A stretch of DNA of 64,000 bases from Panulirus ornatus. Its lineage: Eukaryota; Arthropoda; Malacostraca; Decapoda; Palinuridae. The stretch is from the NCBI RefSeq assembly GCF_036320965.1, contig NC_092250.1, positions 12,566,600 to 12,630,599 on the forward strand, written 5' to 3'. Position numbers and translations under genes: made by a program. Below the pieces are notes generated by a model. It saw only the letters and a program-made list of their open reading frames with translations. It did no database searches and was not told where the DNA came from. Of this stretch, positions 56,425 through 64,000 are shown in pieces; position 1 is the stretch's first letter; every line of letters begins with the position of its first letter.

Positions 56425-56492
<68 letters not shown>
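56422..56492. repeat. (CT)n microsatellite
   Basis: 35 CT units. Confidence 0.98.
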
Positions 56493-56494
<2 letters not shown>

Positions 56495-56505
56495 GTCTAT
56501 CTATC

Positions 56506-56512
<7 letters not shown>

Positions 56513-56580
<68 letters not shown>
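56513..56580. repeat. (TA)n microsatellite, SINE tail
   Basis: 34 TA units directly before the 3' end of the minus-strand SINE. Confidence 0.97.
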
Positions 56581-56585
<5 letters not shown>

Positions 56586-56753
56586 AGCCTAAGCCAGCTA
56601 CTCATTTCATCGACCTACCCCTGGGATTGATGAACAGCTGGGCTGGTTGTGGACAGTCAGCCGCGGCCAGGATTTGAACGTATTGCGCTCTACCCTCGGC
56701 AGCACAGGGAATGCGTCACGGTCAGGAACGTTAACCACGACTCCACGGAGGTA
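56581..56753 (-). mobile_element. tRNA-derived SINE with (TA)n tail
   Basis: Minus strand: CTCCGTGGAGTCGTGGTTAA CGTTCC (A box region), ACGTTCAAATCC (B box, 56,669-56,680), then GGCCGCGGCTGACTGTCCAC, CCCAGCTGTTCATC and GCTGGCTTAGGCTAAGG. Same family as 62,410-62,536 and 13,431-13,591. Confidence 0.8.
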
Positions 56754-57175
56754 CAGTATCTTAGGGTCAGTATATCATGGCTTGCTAGCTTCCCTGAGCC
56801 ACCGTGTTCACTACAGCAAGTAGAGGACGTGGTACCTGCAGACACACACACACACACCTCAGTTATTCAGAAGCCATATATATCAGCAGAAATACAAGGC
56901 ACGTAATGGGTGAAAAGTGTAAAATAACTTCCACTGGCTGAGTAGCCCAACGCATTGCCGTGATGAAACAGATGGTGAGGAGAATTGTTCATTAGTATTA
57001 CTGATGCCTCTGTGCGAGGCAGGGAGACACAGACGAAAGAGGGTAATAGTGATATGTTTTGGGACGACAAGTGTGTTTGCCCAACTGTGCTCGAGTGGCG
57101 GTGTGGTGGTGTGTGGAGCGGGAGTGAAACGAATACATATTAGCAATGATAATGATGATCTCTGGTTTAGCAATG

Positions 57176-57176
<1 letters not shown>
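56754..57176. other. Spacer
   Basis: A short (CA)7 at about 56,841-56,857. No gene. Confidence 0.45.

Positions 57177-57206
<30 letters not shown>
57177..57206. repeat. (CA)n microsatellite
   Basis: 15 CA units at the left edge of the 65-bp array. Confidence 0.97.
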
Positions 57207-57208
<2 letters not shown>

Positions 57209-57212
57209 GTGC

Positions 57213-57470
57213 TTCTAACCATGGGTCGGTATGGGCGCGGTAGCCGGCCCACATCCAACCAAGGTGTTTAACGGCGTTGCTAACCATGGGTCGGCATGGG
57301 CGCGGAAGTCGGCCCACATCCAACCCAGGTGTTTAAAGGCGTTGCTAACCATGGGTCGGCATGGGCGCGGTAGTCGGCCCACATCCAACCAAGGTGTTTA
57401 ACGGCGTTGCTGACCATGGGTTAGTATGGGCGCAATAGTTGGCCCACACCCAACCCAGGAGTTTATCCTC
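57213..57470. repeat. 65-bp tandem repeat, about 4 copies
   Basis: TAACCATGGGTCGG starts at 57,216, 57,281 and 57,346 and as TGACCATGGGTTAG at 57,411, each 65 bp apart. The unit includes TCGGCCCACATCCAACC and GTGTTTAACGGCGTTGC. Confidence 0.96.
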
Positions 57471-57639
57471 CCCCTCGGTGCTGGTCGATAAATGGGTAAC
57501 ATATATGTACACTGATTGCAATAAGGTCAGAGTGATACACGTGAACTGACATTTGCTGATAAGAACGAGGGAAATTGAAACAATGAATCCTGCACTTTCT
57601 TGTATTACATCGTTAGATGTAATAATGCCGAATGGAGCC

Positions 57640-58550
57640 ATATTTGGCTGATATAGCCAAAATATCAAGGCAGATATAACCAGAGAACCATAGCTAATAT
57701 AGCGATAGAGCCAGGGCTAATATAGCCATAGAACCATAGCTAATAGAGCGATAGAGCCAGGGCTAATATAGCCATAGAACCATACCTAATATAGCGATAG
57801 AGGCAGGGCTAATATAGCCATAGAACCAAATCTTATAAAGCCTTAGAACCAAAGCTTAAATAAGAGTAGAATCAAGGCTAATATAGCCATATAAATATGG
57901 TTAATGTAAATGTATAAGCAAGGCGAATGTAGCCATAGAAGCAAAGCTGATATAGCTATAGAAGCAAGGAATAAAATAGCCATAGAAACAAGGCTACTAT
58001 ATCAATACAAGCAAGCCTTATTATACCTGTACAAGCAAGCCTAATGTAGTCATAGAAGTATGGCTGATATAGCTATAGAACCAAGCTGATATAGCCATGA
58101 TGCCGAGGCTAACATAGCAATGGAACCAATACTAATATAGCTATAGGACCAAAGCTAGTATAGCCATAGAAGTAATACTAATATAGCCACAAAACAGGAT
58201 AATAGCCATAGAACCAAGGCTGATATAGCCACAGGACCAAGGCAGGAAATAGCTATAGAACCAAGGCTAATATAGCTATGAATTAAAGGCAGGAAATAGC
58301 TATATAAACCAAGGCTAATGTAGCCATAGAATCAAGGCAGGAAATAGCTATAGAACCAAGGCTAATATAGCCATAGAACCAAGTCTAATATAGCCATAGG
58401 ACCAAGGCAGGAAATAGCTATAGGACCAAGGCTAATGTAGCCATAGAATCAAAGCAGGAAATAGCTATAGAGCCAAGGCTAATATAGCCATGGATTCAAG
58501 GATCATATAGCCATTGACCCGAGGCTAATATAGTTACAGAATCCTCTATA
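57640..58550. repeat. ~23-bp minisatellite, about 38 copies
   Basis: Unit GCTAATATAGCCATAGAACC plus AAG. Many substitution and length variants, including AGGAAATAGCTATAG. A 46-bp higher-order unit with GGCAGGAAATAGCTATAGA recurs at 58,230-58,470. The longest satellite here. Confidence 0.95.
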
Positions 58551-58924
58551 AAGGAAGAGCTAATGTATGTATTATACTTTGGTTCTGGTGTGCAGAATAT
58601 ATTCATTTTTACCAACGAATATCAAATCATTTCCTTGAATTATAGTGAACAAGACATTTTTCCTGTTCTTTTTTTCCGTTGATATTTAATGACCTTGACC
58701 TGAGGTCAGATTTCAAAGGTCATTTTATTCCAGGACGTGTCCGTGTGGAGAGTTAGAATGATATCAAACACAACTTATCATGATTCCATTCTGCTGTGAA
58801 TTTCTCGAACAGAACTCGTGTATATCTCTATGCATTTACTTCCTTTGCTCGGCAAGAGCCACTGACATAGTGATGATGTATGTCGTCTTGTGTGACTCAG
58901 AAGGAGACTTAAGTGGGGCGTGAG
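58551..58924. other. Short spacer
   Basis: No feature recognised. Confidence 0.4.
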
Positions 58925-59070
58925 CGGGGGCTGGCCTTGGAAATCCTCCCACCCTTCGATAACTTTCCAAAAGAAGGAACACAGGAAAAGTGCCAGATGA
59001 GGATCATTTATCGTCTAAGGCTTAGTCATCTATTCTCAACGCTACCTCGTTCATGCGGGAAATAAGGAAG

Positions 59071-59071
<1 letters not shown>
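58925..59071 (+). mobile_element. LINE-derived short element, old and 5'-truncated
   Basis: GGAAATCCTCCCACCC, CCAAAAGAAGGAACA and CAACGCTACCTCGTTCATGC then GGGAAATAAGG are all kept with changes; the head is missing. A (TA)n tail follows. Confidence 0.85.

Positions 59072-59139
<68 letters not shown>
59072..59139. repeat. (TA)n junction tract
   Basis: 34 TA units between two plus-strand short elements. Confidence 0.97.
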
Positions 59140-59142
<3 letters not shown>

Positions 59143-59366
59143 CCCTGGGGATAGGGGAGAAAGAATACTTCCCACGTATTCCCTGCGTGTCGTAGAAGGC
59201 TACTAAAAGGGGAGGGAGCGGGTGGCTGGAAATCCTCCCCTCTCGTTTTTTTTAATTCTCCAAAAGAAGGAACAGAGAAGGGGGTCAGGTGAGGATATTT
59301 CCTCAAAGGCCCAGTCTTCTGTTCTTAACGCTACCTCGCTAACGCGGGAAATGGCGAATAGTACGG

Positions 59367-59381
<15 letters not shown>
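59140..59381 (+). mobile_element. LINE-derived short element, reference full-length copy
   Basis: It starts TATCCCTGGGGATAGGGGAG (inside the end of (TA)n). Next are CGTGTCGTAGAAGGCTACTA, AGGGGAGGGAGCG, GGAAATCCTCCCCTCTCG, a T-run, CCAAAAGAAGGAACAGAGAA, GGTGAGGATATTTCCTCAAA, TTCTTAACGCTACCTCGCTA and ACGCGGGAAATGGCGAATAG, ending in an A-run and (TA)n. No ORF and no clear pol III boxes. Confidence 0.95.

Positions 59382-59449
<68 letters not shown>
59382..59449. repeat. (TA)n tail
   Basis: 34 TA units after the A-run of the short element. Confidence 0.97.
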
Positions 59450-59450
<1 letters not shown>

Positions 59451-59684
59451 TCTTATACTGAATGTATTTTAATATTTCAATAGTTGCATCAGCATTCATT
59501 TCCGTAAAATATCAGTGACACTCTCACCCTTCAGCTGGCGGGGAAGTGGTGCAGTCGTCATCAAACATACCAGACACATCGTCAGGACTCGTGTCTCGCC
59601 ACTGTGTGAGATGTACAGTGGAGGGGCACTTGCCTTGTACGATTATTCAACTTGAAATAGGAAAGATTCGTTCTCACTCACTCA

Positions 59685-59688
<4 letters not shown>
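59450..59688. other. Short spacer
   Basis: Nothing recognised. Confidence 0.4.

Positions 59689-59741
<53 letters not shown>
59689..59741. repeat. (CA)n microsatellite
   Basis: 26 CA units, directly before a tRNA-like SINE. Confidence 0.98.
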
Positions 59742-59742
<1 letters not shown>

Positions 59743-59840
59743 ATAGTGTAGTGGTTTTTGACAGTGACCATGAGTTCCTGCGGGCCGGCCTTGGGGACGT
59801 GCCCCCATGGGTTCGAATCTTTGGCATGGCACTTCCTAAG
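59742..59840 (+). mobile_element. tRNA-derived SINE fragment
   Basis: CATAGTGTAGTGGTTTTTGA (A box) and ATGGGTTCGAATCTT (B box, 59,807-59,821). The spacing is longer than in a tRNA. The 3' end is not clear. Confidence 0.6.
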
Positions 59841-60291
59841 AAAGGCGATACCTAGATAAGGCAAAGGAAAGGTGTGGAATAGAGTTAGGGGGAAGGTAGA
59901 CTATGTATTTAAGGAAGCTTTTAGATGATATTCTTTCTTAGATTATAAAAGGGAGGGATAAGCCCGTAAGGAGACGCTGCTAAAGGGATTTTATCAGTGT
60001 GGCTCTGAGGAGGAGCATTGCAGAGGGCGTGGGATAACGAAGTAGGTGATATTCTTCATTGATTAACGTTGTACTGGAACGTTGTACTGGCTCATGTAAA
60101 CACACAAGAACCCGATATTACCAAGCAGCTTGATATGACATCAGTGATTTTATTGAGGTATCAGACGGTCTCAAGGAATGAGAATCGTCGCTCATGAATT
60201 TGCTTGGTTGATACTTGCCTCAAGTGGTAGCTGATGCGGTTGCTGATTCTTCTGTGTTGTAGAGAGTTGTGGGACGCGGGTGTGCGCGCCC

Positions 60292-60295
<4 letters not shown>
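59841..60295. other. Unclassified spacer
   Basis: No gene or repeat seen. Confidence 0.4.

Positions 60296-60375
<80 letters not shown>
60296..60375. repeat. (CT)n microsatellite
   Basis: 40 CT units. Confidence 0.98.
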
Positions 60376-60378
<3 letters not shown>

Positions 60379-61509
60379 CGTGCCCAGCGTGGTTGTGCCT
60401 GACTGAGGCCGTGTGAGTGAGGAGACGTAACTTGCTGTGTAGGTCACATCCACGTTGGTGTGGGTGTCCTTGTGTAGACATTACTGACCTGACGCTCCCT
60501 GGTGCGTCCGCCCACCTGGTCGACTAAGTTGTTTAAATGGTTTTATCTTTGATGATGAAGCCGCTGAAACGTCATAGCAAAATGTGCTTGAGCGGAGAAT
60601 GTTTATTCATCATCCTGAAATCGTCCCAACAGAGTGAATCGCCCCTTGTGTGTGATAACCTTAGTGTCAGACACCCCCAGGGGGTGATGACACCCTTTGG
60701 CATGTGACATCCACAGTTCTAGACAACACCTTCGAGGAGTTTTAATGACGAACGCGCTCATGAATATTATCCCTTACTGATACCCTTTGTGAAGGAAACT
60801 CATTGACGAACATCCTTGCGAAATGATGGTTCGAGAAGCAGACAACACCAATGGATGACAGTGGTATACGTCCTGGGTTAGTGACAACAGTGGTGTATGA
60901 TGGTCACACTGTGATACTTAAAGAGTTACCTCCCTCAGTAGATGACACTCGAGTTGGTATGACTGCTAACACCCACGCTGGGATGTACCCTGACTCATTG
61001 ATTTTCTGACTGGGTGATTCCCTTACCAATACACTGCTAATGAAGGCTTATTAGAATCAAAAGTTTACATGAGATCAAAACCTTATATTTGAGCTCCGTA
61101 TCGTTTGGCATATTTTTAAAACTAATATCATTTCTCTGTGTTACAGAGAAATACTGATGATTTAGAAACAAGAATTATTTTCTTTAGCTTATACAGGATA
61201 ACATATTCAGTTGTTCGTGATTTACGCATTGTTGTGATTTCACCAGCTTTTACGCGAAAGATATTCGTGAGCGTATTGAGGGAAACTTGTGGGTCGAGTG
61301 AGAATACTCCTTCGTACAAGTACGTCATCAGACGCGTAATCTCGCGACGGAGTGGCGGCCTGTGCGCGCATACCATGGCCAATGACATTATCAGCCGAGC
61401 TCAGCATCATTAAATCCAACGCGGACCAGGCCTGGAACCGGAGGGCCATCTCAGTAACTACTACCCTGTATTGTGGCTCGTGTAGACAGGAGCCCCGTAT
61501 ATCAGTGAT

Positions 61510-61512
<3 letters not shown>
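60376..61512. other. Long gene-free stretch
   Basis: Short frames only (86-91 codons at 61,128-61,413 on both strands), none with a motif. Confidence 0.4.

Positions 61513-61549
<37 letters not shown>
61513..61549. repeat. (CA)n microsatellite
   Basis: 18 CA units. Confidence 0.97.
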
Positions 61550-61550
<1 letters not shown>

Positions 61551-62112
61551 CCTCGAAACAGCAGGGCTGTGATGATGACTTCGGGCCAGAATAATGGTAA
61601 CCATCAGTATTGAGGCCTCCCGAGAGAGAAATTGACGTAAACGGCAGTACAACTGTAAACGAGCAGGGGCTTAGCCTGATATCGGTAGATGGACAAGGGA
61701 AAGGAAGGCGAGTATGAAGAATGTTACCACTAGGACACACTTGATATAACCCTGGAGGCGATGTGGTACCTGTTATCATTTCCAAATGGAACGTGGAAAA
61801 GAGATTAGAGAAGAGATTATGTTTATATGAAATGCTACTCGGTGTAGCGCTACATTTCATTGGTGACCATTAAACAAAAATAGCTAAAGGAAAATACAGA
61901 TATTAGACTCATTTTGATGAGGGGCTTCAAGATGGTTTTACTTAGATACATGATTAAGATATGAGTTATATATATCCGTAATGTCATCAGAACATGTGTA
62001 TAGAAGACATTTACTCGCATGTCGCATGGAATTGTCTGTAGAGCTAATGTATTATACAGAAAAAGACCATTCGCTTATGGACTGTTGCTGAACGCGCTTT
62101 TTTGATATTAAC
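61550..62112. other. Unclassified spacer
   Basis: The 206-codon minus frame over 61,240-61,860 includes a poly-Cys/Val run from (CA)n and lacks any motif, so I do not call it a gene. Confidence 0.4.
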
Positions 62113-62337
62113 AGAGAAGGCACAGGCAGCTGAGGCCCTAATCAAGGCCATTTCATTAACGCTTAATAATGAACTGGGTCGATGAGTAACACAGGGGAGA
62201 GCTTCCGAGGTTTTAATCTCCTAACGTTACGGCTTGTGCAGAAACCGCCTTCAGAGCCTTCTTCAGGGGAAGGAAGGCTTCTGCTCAAGCTGAAACTGTA
62301 CAAGAATAAAGGTCTCCCCTGTGTCTACTCACACCCC

Positions 62338-62340
<3 letters not shown>
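62113..62340. repeat. Repeat element upstream of a tRNA-derived SINE
   Basis: 62,113-62,162 (GAGAAGGCACAGGCAGCTGA, then GGCCCTAATCAAGGCCATTT) matches 56,372-56,424. The following ~170 bp (AACTGGGTCGATGAGTAACA and on) has no partner there, where (CT)n intervenes at once. Confidence 0.75.

Positions 62341-62409
<69 letters not shown>
62341..62409. repeat. (CA)n microsatellite, SINE tail
   Basis: 34 CA units, that is (TG)n on the SINE strand. Confidence 0.98.
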
Positions 62410-62410
<1 letters not shown>

Positions 62411-62536
62411 GTAGCTTGAGCCAGGGACCCAGGGATGGACAAACAGCTGGGTTGATCTGTGGACCTCCTGCCGCAACCAGGATTCGAACCTATGTGCGGC
62501 CCGTGAATGCCTCACGGTCAGGACGCCACGTAGGTG
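62410..62536 (-). mobile_element. tRNA-derived SINE with (TG)n tail
   Basis: Minus strand: CCTACGTGGCGTCCTGACCG (A box degraded), ATAGGTTCGAATCCTGG (B box, 62,477-62,493), GCGGCAGGAGGTCCACAGAT, CCCAGCTGTTTGTCCATCCC and CTCAAGCTACGG. Same family as 56,581-56,753. Confidence 0.8.
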
Positions 62537-63616
62537 TAATTCCTCCAGTGTTGTCTGATTCCTTAAATACGTATCCTTAAAGTCCTATACTTCGCGGGGG
62601 CACAGACTACGAGACACAGGATATCGTACATTGTAGCTGTACTAACTTCTCTCAGGATGAATGTATATATATACGTCATTTAAGACATTGGTTCACAACC
62701 ACCTTTGAGTCACGTATCGTACAAGCTGGCTTGTACCCTGTATTTTGAACTTTCTTCCTTGTACCAATTTGATGTACTTTGATACATCAACTTTGATACA
62801 TGTTGTATGTAAGGCACATCTCTCTGTGTAGAATGTAACACTCATCGACGTAAGAATGTACTCATCTTGTATTCGTCTTCTTCTGTTCCATACCACTGCA
62901 AGTTCTGGACAGCCGTTGCGTGTCGCTAACACTACGCCTTCACTAACACTACGGTTTGGCACCACAGTTTAAAAGTTTCAGAAAAGTAGCGAGTAGACAG
63001 ATCTTTGGTCGCTAGCAAAAACACGCGCCTGAGATTTGCTTTGGAGCAATGCCTTTACCGTCACCGTAGCGCCCCAGCGGACGAGGGGAAGATTGCCGGA
63101 TCATAACGGGGCGAAACGCCCGTTATGTACGCGAATCACAGTGTTCCAATAATATCCCTAGTCTTCTCCATAGATGTAACGACGGGTGTTGATAATTATA
63201 GGTCATTAACATCACCAAGAATAATGACACGGTGATAAGTAATGTCAGTGAGTTGGACTGTGGACAATCCGCTTCACCGTAATTGAAATTGTCGCTTTTT
63301 CTCTTCTGGACGATTATGTTTCTTGAACTAGTGACTAACTACGGGTCTTCAGACGTTGTCCAAGGAGGAGTGGGTCTGTCTGTATATGCTTGAAGGCCAA
63401 GAAAAGGTGTCTACGGCTTATTATGTGTTCAGAAATTGATGAGGAGGCTCAGCGTTCTGAGATGGAGGCTAGGGTGAAGAAATTCGTGGATATACCACAA
63501 GAGAAGACGGCAGAAAGTACATACGTTTGATGGATATGATGTTTTGATGTTCCATTTATTACATACACTGACAAAGTTATGCTAGGCAGTTTCCAGATTT
63601 TTTTGTAAGTCAGAAA

Positions 63617-63619
<3 letters not shown>
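62537..63619. other. Long gene-free stretch
   Basis: The 90-codon minus frame (62,693-62,965) has no motif. Nothing else supported. Confidence 0.4.

Positions 63620-63700
<81 letters not shown>
63620..63700. repeat. (TA)n tail
   Basis: 40 TA units before the 3' end of the minus-strand short element. Confidence 0.97.
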
Positions 63701-63702
<2 letters not shown>

Positions 63703-63938
63703 TTCTTTCGAACGATTCGCCATTTCCCGCATTAGCGAGGTAGCGTTTAAAACAGAGAACTGGGCCTTTGAGGGAATATCCTCACCTGGCCCCCTTCTCT
63801 GTTCCATCTTTTGGAAAATTGAAAAAAAATAATGAGAGAGGAGGATTTCCAGCCCCCCGCTCCCTCCCCTTTTAGTCGCCTTCTACGACACGCAGGGAAC
63901 ACGTGGGAAGTATTCTTTCTCCCCTATCCCCAGGGATA
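63701..63938 (-). mobile_element. LINE-derived short element, full length
   Basis: Minus strand from TATCCCTGGGGATAGGGGAG to CGCTAATGCGGGAAATGGCG and GAAAGAAAG, about 238 bp, in all parts like 59,140-59,381. Confidence 0.95.
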
Positions 63939-63955
63939 ATATATATATATATATT
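63939..63955. repeat. (TA)n junction tract
   Basis: 8 TA units between two minus-strand short elements. Confidence 0.93.
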
Positions 63956-64000
63956 TTCTTTCTTTCTTTTAAACTAGTCGCCATTTCCCGCGTTAGCGAG
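63956..64000 (-). mobile_element. LINE-derived element tail, cut by the window edge
   Basis: CTCGCTAACGCGGGAAATGG on the minus strand, then the T/C-rich bridge to (TA)n. Whether it is a short element or a LINE cannot be told from 45 bp. Confidence 0.85.

Noticed and set aside
61240..61860. 206-codon minus-strand frame
   Set aside because: It crosses a (CA)n array as poly-Cys/Val and has no recognisable domain or coding-like conservation.

Overview
The window looks like intergenic or intronic DNA from a large, repeat-rich animal genome. The LINE clades, tRNA-derived SINEs and very dense, long (TA)n, (CT)n and (CA)n microsatellites fit an arthropod, and a decapod crustacean best; that is an inference from repeat style, not a match. 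I found no host gene that I can defend. One 75-bp candidate exon (39,044-39,118) is the only non-repeat coding hint. There is no rRNA gene, CRISPR array or bacterial operon.

The main content is one young family of APE-type non-LTR retrotransposons (LINE; RTE/CFDP2-like by its endonuclease and C-terminus). Copies or fragments lie at 14,686-18,486 (-, near full length), 18,505-19,120 (-), 25,370-26,410 (+), 35,458-35,987 (+), 36,077-37,794 (-), 40,106-41,232 (+), 42,873-45,752 (-), 51,690-52,137 (+) and 55,755-56,105 (-). Smaller old pieces are at 7,888-7,985, 10,531-10,700 and 51,232-51,301. An older related family keeps its endonuclease and 5' UTR at 9,070-10,220 (-). All copies are broken, but several are nearly intact.

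A second, short element (about 240 bp) occurs about ten times. Its first ~200 bp aligns with the LINE 5' UTR and its last ~45 bp with the LINE 3' tail. It is therefore best read as an internally deleted, LINE-driven passenger, in the manner of RIME and ingi in trypanosomes. LINE and short copies are strung head to tail in one orientation, joined only by (TA)n tracts, as if each insertion landed in the (TA)n tail of an earlier one.

Region by region: 1-3,470 holds a decayed Ty3/Gypsy integrase cut by a 28-bp satellite; 6,010-6,470 a mariner-like MITE and a short element in (TA)n; 7,400-10,700 microsatellites and old LINE pieces; 11,500-14,400 minisatellites and a tRNA-derived SINE; 14,590-19,520 a LINE and short-element chain; 19,520-25,200 mostly unique DNA with microsatellites; 25,200-30,190 a LINE copy, CR1/Jockey-like fossils and (TA)n; 30,200-35,400 unique DNA with four minisatellites; 35,458-38,467 a second chain; 39,000-46,020 a candidate exon, a Jockey-like fossil, two LINE copies and tRNA-like SINEs; 46,000-55,700 unique DNA, satellites, a CR1-like endonuclease scrap and a B-box repeat; 55,755-64,000 an old LINE scrap, tRNA SINEs, 65-bp and 23-bp satellites and two more short-element chains that run off the right edge.
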